A program made the position numbers and the translations under genes. This document shows, in pieces, positions 15,824 to 25,321 of a stretch of DNA of 64,000 nt. The notes under the pieces were generated by a model. That model saw only the letters and a program-made list of their open reading frames with translations, was not told the origin of the DNA and searched no databases. Source of the DNA: Variovorax sp. SG517 (lineage in GTDB: Bacteria > Pseudomonadota > Gammaproteobacteria > Burkholderiales > Burkholderiaceae_C); contig NZ_JABMJG010000012.1 in assembly GCF_013376045.1 (NCBI RefSeq), positions 62,001-126,000 on the forward strand, written 5' to 3'. Position 1 is the first letter of the stretch, and each line of letters begins with the position of its first letter.

Positions 15824-18800
15824 ATGAATCGGCACTTGCACCGCGTGGTCTTCAACGCGGCCAGAGGGATGCGCATGGTGGTCCAGGAAACGGCCGCCAG
15901 CACTGGGAAAGGCGCTAGCAGGGCGACGACCGCCGCAGGTGCTGCCGCCCTCGCAGGCGTGCTGATCGCAGGAGCCGCACACGCCCAGATCGTCGGTGCC
16001 CCGAACGTCCCCGGTAACCTTCGCCCGACCGTGCTGACAGCACCCAATGGCGTGCCGCTGGTCAACATCCAGACGCCTTCCGCCGCGGGTGTCTCGCGCA
16101 ACGTCTACAACCAGTTCAGCGTCGGTTCGAACGGCGCCATCCTGAACAACAGCCGGGTGAACGTGCAGACCCAGCTGGGTGGGTTCGTTCAGGGCAACCC
16201 AAATCTGGCCACGGGCCCGGCGCGCATCATCCTCAACGAGGTCAACGGCGGAACGCCCAGCCAGCTTCGCGGTTACATCGAAGTGGGCGGCCAGCGCGCG
16301 GAAGTGATCATCGCGAACCCGGCGGGCATCAGCGTCGACGGCGGTGGCTTCATCAATGCCAGCCGTGCCACGCTCACTACTGGTACGCCGCAGTTCAACG
16401 CCGTCGGCGGCCTCGACAGTTTCCTGGTTCGTGGCGGAACCATCACTATCGACGGCGCGGGCCTCGATGCCAGCAAGACCGACTACGCGGCCATCCTTGC
16501 GCGTGCAGTGCAGGCCAACGCGGCGATCTATGCCACGGACCTCAAGGTTGTGACTGGCGCGAACCAGATCAACGCCGACCATACGCAGGTCACGCCTACG
16601 GCGGGCACCGGCGCCGCACCGACCTTCGCACTCGACGTGGCCGCGCTCGGCGGCATGTACGCCGGAAAGATCGTGCTCGTGGGTACAGAGCAAGGCCTGG
16701 GTGTACGCAACGCCGGGAACATCGGCGCGAGCGCCGGCAGCCTCATCGTCACCGCCTCCGGCCGCCTGGAGAACACCGGCACGCTCGAAGGCCGGAGCGT
16801 GCAGCTTGCCAGCACTGGCAGCGATATCGTGAACCAGGGCACGATCCGCCAGACCGGCATGACGTCGTTGTCGCTCTCGGCACCGACGATCAGCAACACA
16901 CAGGGTGGGTGGATCGGCAGCGAGCCGCCGCCTCCGCCTACATCGACTCCAGCAACGGGCAACAGTGACGGCGGCAACTCTGGCGCAGGCACCGCCGCGG
17001 GCACGGGATCAAGCGGCTCGACAGGCACTACGACGTCGACGGGCGGAACGGCCCCTGGCGGCGCGTCAGCGCCTGCCGCAACGCCGATCGAACCGGGCAT
17101 CATCAACGCTGCGGGCGCGTTCCGCAACGACGGCGGCAAGCTCTACGCAGGCGGCCCGATCACGCTGCAGACGGCGAATCTGCTGAACAATGGCGGAACC
17201 CTGAGCGTGGCGAGTCTGGCACTCAGCCAGCCCACCTTTTCCAACCGGGGCGGGACCATCAATGTGTCCGGGGCCTTCTTGGCCAATCTCGGCAGTTTCG
17301 ACAACTCGTCGGGAACGCTGCGCACCGGCAGCTTGGACATCACCACCTCCGGCGACCTGAACAACCAGGACGGCGTGCTGACCAGCGACAGCAATGCAAA
17401 CTTCACCATCGGCGGTTCGGTCAACAACCTGCGCGGCAACGTTTCGGCTGCAGGGGCGCTTGCAGCCAGCGTCACCGGCGCCACCGTCAATACGTCCGGC
17501 ACCCTGGCCTCCAATCAAGGCCTGACGCTCCACACCGGCTCGCTGGAAAACACAAAGGGCAGCATTCAATCGGCCCAGGCCGGCGTGCGGATCACGTCGA
17601 CAGGCCAACTTGTCAATGGCGGCGGTGGTTCGATCAAAGCGGCCACCGACCTGGGAGTCCAGGCGGGAATATTCATGAACGCCGGCACGTTGCGCGGCGA
17701 GAACGATGTCAGCGTGGCCGTCGCCGGCACGCTCGTCAATGACGGCAACATCACATCCGCTCGCCACGCAACGATCACGGCCGCGAGCATGCAGAGCAGC
17801 AAATCGAGCGTGCTCGGTGCCGGCATCAAGGGCGACGGCACGCTGGGCAGTGCTGGCGATCTGCGCGTTGCCTCCACCGGTGCGCTGGTTGCCAAGGGCA
17901 CCCATCTTGCCGCAGGCAATGCGACGCTCCAGGGTGCAAGTGTCGATCTGTCGGCCAGCAAGACCAACGGTGGCAACGTGGTCATCACATCCATACAGGG
18001 CGATGTCAATACCAACAGTGCGACGGTCACAACTCCCGGCACGTTGAGCATCGCGGCAGCCAGTGCGTTGTCGAACATCGGAGGCACACTGGGCTCCAAC
18101 AGTGGCACCCTTGTCAATGCCGCGAGCTTGAACAACGCATCCGGAACGATTGCCGCGGTGTCAGGAGACCTTCACGTCACGACCACCGGTGCGACTGACA
18201 ACACCTCAGGCAGTCTGCTGGCTTCTGGCGCAGTCGTGCTTGGGAACGGCGGCCTGACCAACACGGACGGCAAAGCCAGTGGTAGCAGTCTTGCCGTCGA
18301 CACGCACGGCGGTGCGGTAGTGAACACGCGAGGCACTCTGAACGCAAGCGGCACGGCTGACGTGAGTTCCGGCGCGATCTCGAATGATGCGGGTCTGATC
18401 CAGTCAGGCGGCGCGATGGCCATCGACACGCATGGCGGCGCATTGGGCAATACGAATGCCGCAGGCTACGCGAAGGGCCTGGGCGGCATCGTCAGCGGCG
18501 ACACCATCACGCTGAAGACCGGTGACGTCAATAACACGGCCGGCCTCATCGGCTCGAAGAATGCGCTGAGCGCCAACACCGGAGAATTCGTCAACGGCAA
18601 GTTCGTCAACAGCGATGCAGGGGTGGTGCTGAGTCAATCGACGCTTTCCATCGACACCCACGGGGCCACCTACGACAACCGCGCAGGCCAGACGCTGGCA
18701 GCGAGTGACCTTCTGATTGATGCAGGCGCCGGCGACCTCCAGAACACGGGCGGTCTGATACGGTCGGGCGCCAAGACCACGGTGCGCGCCGCAAGCCTCG

Positions 18801-21800
18801 ACAACACTGCCACCTCCGGTGTCGACCAAGGCATTGAAGGTCAGAACGTTGCCATTACGGCAGCGACTGTCAAGAACACGACCGGCGCTGTCCGCGCCGA
18901 TGTGAACACCATTCTGACGAGTACGGCTCTGGTGGAGAACGGTACCGGTGGCCTGATCTCTGCAGGCGATACCGTCAGCGTCGTCGATCCCAATGCCGTA
19001 AATCTCGTCACGAAGACGCTGAACGTGTCCAACTCCGGCGGCACCATGCTCGCTGGCAAGACTCTCAGTGTGGATGCGGCGTCACTCTCCAACACCGGCA
19101 AGTTGCTCTCCCGTAGCGATATGCGCCTCAGCCTGACAAAGGACACTGCGTTTGAGCTTGGCAGCGAGACCATCGCCAACCGTGATCTGAGCGTCACCAC
19201 CAGTGCAAACATCTCTAACAGCGGCCGGATCGCCGCGGGTAGGGGTCTGTCGCTGTCGGCGGCCAACATCGACAACGCCGCGACAGGCGACATCCAGGGC
19301 ACCACTACTCGCCTGAGTGCCAACGGCACCGTGACCAACCGGGGTGTGATCGACGGCATCGTGACCCGCATAGATGCCAGTACGCTCAAGAACATCGGCA
19401 CGGGCCGCATCTACGGCGATCAGGTCTCCATTGCGGTCGACACGCTCAACAATCGGGCCGAGACCGTCAATGGTCCCTCGGGGGCCACTACCAGCGCCGC
19501 CACCATTGCCGCGCGAGTGCGTTTGGACATCGGCGTAGGCACTCTCAACAACGAGGACGGCGCCCTCATCTTCAGCGACGGCAAGCTTTCCATCGGTCGC
19601 AGCCTTGATGCGCTCGGCCGTGCCACCGGGACGGCAACCAGCGTCAACAACCGTGCCGCGACCATCGAGGCTACCGGCGACGTCGCCATCAAGACCACCA
19701 CGCTCGACAATACCAACGGCGGTGTCACCTGGACCCTGCAGCCGGGCGAGAGCAAGCAGGTCGTTGAGTACACCCTCCCGGGCAGCGGCACGCGCTATAA
19801 GGCCGAAGATGTGCTCATCAGCTTCGGGGGCCTCCAGCAGTTCCCCGACACCGGCTGGAACGCATGGACCGCCGCGAGCGCAGCAAATCCCCTGACGGCT
19901 GGCAGCAATCCCTATGCGCGATTGCTGGTGCCTTCGCCGGACTACCCGCTGGCCCAGTTCCGCGCCTACTACATGCAGAGCCCGGCCAGCAGCCAGGACC
20001 GGAGCTATCAGACGTGCGGCGGCGGCGAAGGCACCGCCTGCGACACTACCAACGTGGCGGGCGCCTGGTACTCGCGCACCGACCCGATCTGGGCGACTTT
20101 CGGCGTCACGGCGCCCGGCGTCGATCTCCCCATGGATTTCATTGGCCGGAAGTATCCGGACATGACCGTGGGCCAGGCTGGCGTCATGGTCCGCGATGAA
20201 ACCAACCACGACCAGTGGATTCCCTTCGACCACCCGGTCACCCAGGCCGAGTACGACCAGTGGCAGGACTACCGCCAGGCCCACGCCGCGCTGGACAAGG
20301 CCACGCTGAAATTCATCCACACCATCGCCGGGTATGTCGCGCTCACCGGCACCGAGTACGAGCCCGGACGCATGGCGTCGACCTACGACGCCTACGTCTA
20401 CACCGTCACCACGTCCACGCCGGTCCTGCAAAGCTCCGCGCCGGGCAAGATCATCGCGGGCGGCGCGATGAACATCGCGGTGGGCAGCGGCGTCAACGAC
20501 ATGAGCCAGATCCTGGCCGGCGGCGCGCTGACGGTCGCGGGCGGCACCATCGTCAACAAGGGGCTGACCGTCGACGCCCCCACCGTGCAGACCGGCACGG
20601 TTTCGCACAGCTACGTTGAAGCACACTCCGGCGACGATGTGCGCGTCGACCAGATCGCGCCATACAACCTGACGACCAACTCCACGGTCACGCTGGCCGC
20701 AGCTCGCCAGGAGGGCAATGTCGCGGTTGCCGTGAGCAAGCCGGGTACGGGGGCCTTGTCGGTGGGGCAGACCGGAACGGGTCCCCAAGCGGCTGGCGGT
20801 GTTGCTGGCAGCGCCATCGTCAACCCCATCATTCAGGTGCCGGCGAACAGTGGCCCTGGCAACACGACGGGCACCTCCGGCGCCACGATCGTTCGCACCA
20901 GCGTACCGAACGTCTCGGTCCCCAGTGCGAGCCTGTTCAGGACGCTGGCCGATCCGTCGAGCCGCTACCTGATCGAAACCGATCCCCGGTTCGCCAACTA
21001 CCGCAACTGGCTGTCCAGCGACTACCTGCTCAACAACCTCGGACTCGATCCGAGCACCACTCTCAAGCGGCTAGGCGACGGCTTCTACGAGGAGCGCCTG
21101 ATCCGCGAGCAAGTTGCTCAGTTGACCGGCTACCGCTACCTGGATGGGTTCACCAGCGACGACGCCCAGTACGCGGCCCTCATGAACGCCGGGGCCGCAT
21201 TCGCGCAGCAGTACGGACTGCGCGTGGGCGTGGCGCTGACGGCCGCGCAGATGGCGCAGCTCACGAGCGACATCGTCTGGCTGGTCGAGCAGACGGTGAC
21301 CTTGCCCGACGGCAGCACGCAGCGCGTGCTGGTGCCGCAGGTCTATGTGCGCGTGAAGCCGGGGGACATCGATGGTTCCGGCGCGGTGCTCTCAGGCGGC
21401 AGTGTGGATATGCGCTTCTCGGGCGATCTGACGAACTCGGGAGGCACGATTGCAGGCCGTCACGCGGTCTCACTTTCGGCGGAAAACATCAACAACCTCG
21501 CGGGGCGTATCACCGGCGAGGATGTCACGGTGTCCGCCAGGACCGATATCAATGTCATCGGCGCGCAGATCGATGCGAGCAAGAGCCTGACAGCCATCGC
21601 GGGGCGCGACATCAACGTCGTGACGACCACCCGCGATTCGAAGAGCGACACGGGGCCGCTGGCGCGTTCGAGCGCCGACAGCGGTGTGAACCTCAGCGCC
21701 ACGACGCTGGACCGGGTGGCGGGGCTGTACGTCACGAACCCGGGGGGAAGTCTCAACGTTGTAGCGGTGCGCGACGCCAATCTGATCGGCGCCGAGATCA

Positions 21801-24709
21801 AGAGCGCGGGAGATGCAACGATCGTTGCGGGGCGTGACGTGAATCTGGGTACCGTGACGACCAGTCGCACGGATGACATTCGCTGGAGTTCCGACAACAC
21901 GCGCAAGGATGAGACAAGCAAGGTAGTCGGAACCACGATCAGTGGCGCGGGCAATGTGGGTATCGGCGCCGGACGCAATCTCACGGCGGTGGCAGGAAAC
22001 CTGAGCGCTGGCGGGACGCTGAGTTTGAGCGCAGGCGACAAGCTCAGCTTGATCGCGGGGGAGAACTCGGCTTCAGCCTCCACGACGGATGCGCAGAAAG
22101 ATGGCCTGAGTCATTCCAGCTCGAACGCCGACAGCCAGGAGACCACACTCGCGCGCACCACGCTCACGGGCAAGGACGTCCAGCTCAAGAGCGGTGGCGA
22201 CATGACGCTCAGCGCCATCGAAGCAAATGCGGACAACCTGAACATCGACGCGGGCGGCAAGCTCAATTTGCTCACCCAGAAGACGACCAGCGCCTTCAGC
22301 GGCTCGGAAACCGATGGCGATGGCGCCTGGGTCTCGGCCAAGAGCGCGGGCCACACGGACGAGACCAGCCAGTACAACCTGTTCAATGCACTGAACACGA
22401 GCATCAAGGCCGGTGGCGGGGTGACGGCGCAACTGGGGCAGAACGCCAGTCTTTCCGAACTGGCCAAGCAGCCCGGCATGGCATGGGTGAATCAGCTCAC
22501 TTCCGATCCGGCTCTTGCCAACAGCATCGAGTGGCAGCGGGTGCAGGAGGAACACAAGAAGTGGGCCCAGAGCCAAACCAGCATGGGGCCTGTGGCGGCA
22601 GCTATCGTGAGTGTGGTGGTGGGGGTGGCGACCGCAGGAGCCGGCTCCGCAGCAGTCGGGACCGCCGGTACAGCCACGACCACCGGGACCGGCATCGCAG
22701 GGGCAATGGGACTGTCGGCAACGACGACCACCATTGCTTCGGCAGCGATGCAGGCCGGTATCACCGCGATTGCAAGCCAGGCGACGGTCTCCTTCGTCAA
22801 CAACGACGGCGACCTCGGCAAGGTCTTCAAGGAGCTGGGCAGCAGCCAGAGCGTCAAGAACATCCTCACTGCCATGGTTACGGCCGGTGCCATCGAAGGA
22901 TTGAGCGTCGAGGGTGTACTGCCGGACAACCTCCGGACGGCAACGAATGGCAAGGCGCTCTTCACCGACCAGTTGCAGCGCCAGTTAATCAATGGCACAG
23001 CAAGCGCGGTGGTGCGCAGTGCAATCAACGGCACGAGCTTGGAGAACGAACTAGGTACCGCCATCGCGACTGCGCTTCTGAACACCGTCGCGGCGCAAGG
23101 AGCCAACGAGATTGGGAATTTGCGGGTCAACGACACCCTGAATGTGTATGGTCAGCAGGTCGCGCACGCCATTCTTGGCTGTTTGGTGGGCGCTGGCCGA
23201 GCTTCAGCAGGTGCTGGTGGCAGCAGCGGTGACGGATGTGCGGCAGGGGCCATCGGTGCAGTCGTGGGCGAACTGACGGCCACCGCATTCAATCCCACGG
23301 GCGATCCCAGGCTGGCCGAGCAGACGCTCCAGGCGGCAACAGTGATGAGCAGCGTCGTTGGAGCGTTGGTAGGCGGTAGCCCAAGCTCGATCTATATCGC
23401 AGCGGCTGCGGGCGCCAACTCGGCCGAGAACAACTTCCTGATGCATGGCCAAGTGCTAGCCATGAAGGGTGATTTTGCTGAGTGCGCGAACAAGCCTGGC
23501 GGTTGCTCTGAGAGCGATATGCGGGCCATTACACAGAAGTACCTGGGGCTTTCGAGCGCAAACATCGACGCGGTGCAAAAGTGCATCGCTGCGGGCGATG
23601 CGGCCTGTGTGAAAGCGCTCGAATCGAAGGCAGCAACCGCTGCCGAAGTGGATGCCGCGATCCCTGTGGGATATGGGGATATTTCCAGGGTGCTCCAGGG
23701 GCGGCAGAACAACGTCAACGACTACAGCTCCGTAAAGGGCGCGCAGAGCTTGTTTGGCACGGATGTTCAGCAGGCACAGGAGGTCGCGGTTTTCAGGCAA
23801 GAGTACTGCGTCGGGATGTCGGCTTCTGCCTGCGATGGAGCGGTCGATCAGGCCATCAAGGAACGGGCAAAGCGCGTGGGAATCTTGATGGCGACTGGCG
23901 CCGTCACAGCGGCAGGGGTGTCGAAGATTGCCAGCCTGAGAGCGCCCACCACCACGACAGTCAAGGCACCAACGACACCAACGACCACCGGTGTCGTCGA
24001 TGATCTTCCACCAGGATTCTCGCGGGGCTCCGGTGGAAATGGCGCCGTCATTGGCAACATCGACCCTGTAACGGGCGAATTCGTACCAACAGGTACTACG
24101 ATAAAAGGGCCGACCAATCCTGTGGTTAGCACCGAACCGCCACAAATCGGATCAATTGGTCGACCCGCACTCAATGGAGGGAATGGCACGCCTTCCGCAC
24201 CTACCATTGTCCGAGGGAATATGAGTGCGAGCGAGCTCGCACAAGCCTCGCTTTGGACAACGGCTGCCAATGGCTCTGGATGGGAAGGTGTTCGTGCAAC
24301 CATTCCTGGCGAATCCATAAATGGGATCGTTCACACCGGGACAGACTATCCAGCAATCGATGGCACTTTGATTCTTGCTGACGGCAGCAAGGTCCCAGTA
24401 AGCCTGAAAGGAGGCGCAGGTCGATTGGGAAGTCCCAATGCCGTGCTTACCCAGGTTGGTAGTACGGTGGATACTGGCCTTAAATACAACATGAATGGAA
24501 TTACTGTGGCGGTGGATGCCCCCTTGCTGAACTCCCAGTCCATGATTGATTTCACTCAAAATGGAACAAAGGCTACCACCTTGTTGTCGAGAGGTTCTGT
24601 AAATCAGATCATCGTCAATACCAGCGATGGATTTGTAACCATTACACTTGACTCTAATGGCAAGGCAGCCGCCAGTGCAGGTTTGCCAAGTACCTGGAAA
24701 AAGCAATGA
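15824..24709 (+). CDS. CdiA/BcpA-type two-partner-secreted exoprotein with C-terminal toxin
   Basis: A 2961-residue TpsA exoprotein for contact-dependent inhibition. An extended signal peptide (ESPR, MNRHLHRVVFNAARGMRMVV) precedes a cleavage site near AHA-QI. The TPS haemagglutinin domain (about residues 55-300) carries NPNL and NPAGIS. A Pro/Ser/Thr/Gly linker lies near 366-420, then many filamentous-haemagglutinin repeats to about 1300. A non-repetitive Tyr/Trp-rich region (about 1310-1605) and an ETDPRFANYRNWLSSDYLL block interrupt further repeats. A helical, Gly/Ala-rich pretoxin region ends in AENN (2534-2537), a variant of the VENN boundary. After a hydrophobic segment (about 2686-2705) and a Pro/Thr linker, the last ~160 residues show E2821, D2846, S2860 and K2862 in a PD-(D/E)XK-like spacing, suggesting a nuclease. 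G+C drops over this tip. The toxin activity is inference; the overall class is clear. Confidence 0.93.
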   Translation: MNRHLHRVVFNAARGMRMVVQETAASTGKGASRATTAAGAAALAGVLIAGAAHAQIVGAPNVPGNLRPTVLTAPNGVPLVNIQTPSAAGVSRNVYNQFSVGSNGAILNNSRVNVQTQLGGFVQGNPNLATGPARIILNEVNGGTPSQLRGYIEVGGQRAEVIIANPAGISVDGGGFINASRATLTTGTPQFNAVGGLDSFLVRGGTITIDGAGLDASKTDYAAILARAVQANAAIYATDLKVVTGANQINADHTQVTPTAGTGAAPTFALDVAALGGMYAGKIVLVGTEQGLGVRNAGNIGASAGSLIVTASGRLENTGTLEGRSVQLASTGSDIVNQGTIRQTGMTSLSLSAPTISNTQGGWIGSEPPPPPTSTPATGNSDGGNSGAGTAAGTGSSGSTGTTTSTGGTAPGGASAPAATPIEPGIINAAGAFRNDGGKLYAGGPITLQTANLLNNGGTLSVASLALSQPTFSNRGGTINVSGAFLANLGSFDNSSGTLRTGSLDITTSGDLNNQDGVLTSDSNANFTIGGSVNNLRGNVSAAGALAASVTGATVNTSGTLASNQGLTLHTGSLENTKGSIQSAQAGVRITSTGQLVNGGGGSIKAATDLGVQAGIFMNAGTLRGENDVSVAVAGTLVNDGNITSARHATITAASMQSSKSSVLGAGIKGDGTLGSAGDLRVASTGALVAKGTHLAAGNATLQGASVDLSASKTNGGNVVITSIQGDVNTNSATVTTPGTLSIAAASALSNIGGTLGSNSGTLVNAASLNNASGTIAAVSGDLHVTTTGATDNTSGSLLASGAVVLGNGGLTNTDGKASGSSLAVDTHGGAVVNTRGTLNASGTADVSSGAISNDAGLIQSGGAMAIDTHGGALGNTNAAGYAKGLGGIVSGDTITLKTGDVNNTAGLIGSKNALSANTGEFVNGKFVNSDAGVVLSQSTLSIDTHGATYDNRAGQTLAASDLLIDAGAGDLQNTGGLIRSGAKTTVRAASLDNTATSGVDQGIEGQNVAITAATVKNTTGAVRADVNTILTSTALVENGTGGLISAGDTVSVVDPNAVNLVTKTLNVSNSGGTMLAGKTLSVDAASLSNTGKLLSRSDMRLSLTKDTAFELGSETIANRDLSVTTSANISNSGRIAAGRGLSLSAANIDNAATGDIQGTTTRLSANGTVTNRGVIDGIVTRIDASTLKNIGTGRIYGDQVSIAVDTLNNRAETVNGPSGATTSAATIAARVRLDIGVGTLNNEDGALIFSDGKLSIGRSLDALGRATGTATSVNNRAATIEATGDVAIKTTTLDNTNGGVTWTLQPGESKQVVEYTLPGSGTRYKAEDVLISFGGLQQFPDTGWNAWTAASAANPLTAGSNPYARLLVPSPDYPLAQFRAYYMQSPASSQDRSYQTCGGGEGTACDTTNVAGAWYSRTDPIWATFGVTAPGVDLPMDFIGRKYPDMTVGQAGVMVRDETNHDQWIPFDHPVTQAEYDQWQDYRQAHAALDKATLKFIHTIAGYVALTGTEYEPGRMASTYDAYVYTVTTSTPVLQSSAPGKIIAGGAMNIAVGSGVNDMSQILAGGALTVAGGTIVNKGLTVDAPTVQTGTVSHSYVEAHSGDDVRVDQIAPYNLTTNSTVTLAAARQEGNVAVAVSKPGTGALSVGQTGTGPQAAGGVAGSAIVNPIIQVPANSGPGNTTGTSGATIVRTSVPNVSVPSASLFRTLADPSSRYLIETDPRFANYRNWLSSDYLLNNLGLDPSTTLKRLGDGFYEERLIREQVAQLTGYRYLDGFTSDDAQYAALMNAGAAFAQQYGLRVGVALTAAQMAQLTSDIVWLVEQTVTLPDGSTQRVLVPQVYVRVKPGDIDGSGAVLSGGSVDMRFSGDLTNSGGTIAGRHAVSLSAENINNLAGRITGEDVTVSARTDINVIGAQIDASKSLTAIAGRDINVVTTTRDSKSDTGPLARSSADSGVNLSATTLDRVAGLYVTNPGGSLNVVAVRDANLIGAEIKSAGDATIVAGRDVNLGTVTTSRTDDIRWSSDNTRKDETSKVVGTTISGAGNVGIGAGRNLTAVAGNLSAGGTLSLSAGDKLSLIAGENSASASTTDAQKDGLSHSSSNADSQETTLARTTLTGKDVQLKSGGDMTLSAIEANADNLNIDAGGKLNLLTQKTTSAFSGSETDGDGAWVSAKSAGHTDETSQYNLFNALNTSIKAGGGVTAQLGQNASLSELAKQPGMAWVNQLTSDPALANSIEWQRVQEEHKKWAQSQTSMGPVAAAIVSVVVGVATAGAGSAAVGTAGTATTTGTGIAGAMGLSATTTTIASAAMQAGITAIASQATVSFVNNDGDLGKVFKELGSSQSVKNILTAMVTAGAIEGLSVEGVLPDNLRTATNGKALFTDQLQRQLINGTASAVVRSAINGTSLENELGTAIATALLNTVAAQGANEIGNLRVNDTLNVYGQQVAHAILGCLVGAGRASAGAGGSSGDGCAAGAIGAVVGELTATAFNPTGDPRLAEQTLQAATVMSSVVGALVGGSPSSIYIAAAAGANSAENNFLMHGQVLAMKGDFAECANKPGGCSESDMRAITQKYLGLSSANIDAVQKCIAAGDAACVKALESKAATAAEVDAAIPVGYGDISRVLQGRQNNVNDYSSVKGAQSLFGTDVQQAQEVAVFRQEYCVGMSASACDGAVDQAIKERAKRVGILMATGAVTAAGVSKIASLRAPTTTTVKAPTTPTTTGVVDDLPPGFSRGSGGNGAVIGNIDPVTGEFVPTGTTIKGPTNPVVSTEPPQIGSIGRPALNGGNGTPSAPTIVRGNMSASELAQASLWTTAANGSGWEGVRATIPGESINGIVHTGTDYPAIDGTLILADGSKVPVSLKGGAGRLGSPNAVLTQVGSTVDTGLKYNMNGITVAVDAPLLNSQSMIDFTQNGTKATTLLSRGSVNQIIVNTSDGFVTITLDSNGKAAASAGLPSTWKKQ

Positions 24710-25269
24710 GCACCTCCTTGAATATTTATCCATTTCGTGAGATCGAAATTTCGAAAATCTCCCATTGCATTGCCGCGTACTTCAAAAAATTAAGTGGATA
24801 CTCTGGCACCTCCATTGCGATCTCCGTTCATAATGAGTTGGGCGATGGAAAATACAGGTGGGCCGTTGATGAGGATTTTTTTCGCGACAAGGCTGGAGTC
24901 TGGTACGGGGTTTGGGAAAATTCTTTTTTAAAACAGTCTATAAATTTGTCAATAATGGACTCAAGCTATTTCTTTTCCGAAGAACAAGAGCGGCCTCCAG
25001 TGGTTTCGGTTCCCGATATTAGAATGAAAAACTCGGCGACAACCTTGCTGCAGTTGTCAACAGCCCTCGGAGTGGCTGCCGCGATGAGCGATAAAGATAT
25101 TTTTCACTCTGGAGAATTCAACTGGTTTCTTGGTGGGTTTCCGGGCAACTCTGATCTGGGTGATTTCTCATTTTCATTGCAACTAGCTGATCGACTGCCA
25201 GATGCGGAAGCCGTAGATATTGGAGAGGTTGGCGTCGATTCATTCTTTAGGCGCCATCCTATATATTGA
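24706..25269 (+). CDS. Candidate immunity protein of the contact-dependent toxin
   Basis: A 187-residue acidic, soluble protein with no signal peptide. Its ATG overlaps the toxin stop codon by four bases (ATGA), the position expected for a CdiI/BcpI immunity gene that must be made with its toxin. Base composition is clearly lower in G+C than the surroundings, with AAA/AAT-rich codons, a sign that toxin tip and immunity gene were acquired together. I recognise no family; the sequence has aromatic-rich segments such as FNWFLGGFPGNSDLG. The role (binding and neutralising the adjacent toxin domain in the cytoplasm) is inferred from position only. Confidence 0.8.
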   Translation: MSTSLNIYPFREIEISKISHCIAAYFKKLSGYSGTSIAISVHNELGDGKYRWAVDEDFFRDKAGVWYGVWENSFLKQSINLSIMDSSYFFSEEQERPPVVSVPDIRMKNSATTLLQLSTALGVAAAMSDKDIFHSGEFNWFLGGFPGNSDLGDFSFSLQLADRLPDAEAVDIGEVGVDSFFRRHPIY

Positions 25270-25285
25270 AACCTTCTGGATTGCG

Positions 25286-25321
25286 TAAGGAGGTGAATTA
25301 GAAAATAAACAGGGGGAAATT
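25286..25321 (+). promoter_or_regulatory. Orphan Shine-Dalgarno and true ribosome site before tpsB
   Basis: A near-perfect anti-16S match, AAGGAGGTG, sits near 25288-25296 and is followed by GTG AAT TAG, a two-codon reading frame. A second site, AGGGGGA, is well placed for the TTG start of the transporter at 25322. The first site has no proper gene at usable distance; it may act as a standby site or leader minicistron, or be chance. Confidence 0.35.

Noticed and set aside
19082..20788. 568-residue minus-strand open frame inside the exoprotein gene
   Set aside because: Shadow frame of the haemagglutinin repeats; no domains or plausible start.
15824..24709. CRISPR-like or tandem DNA repeats in the exoprotein gene
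   Set aside because: The repetition is at protein level (beta-helix repeats) with degenerate DNA; no regular direct repeats with spacers.
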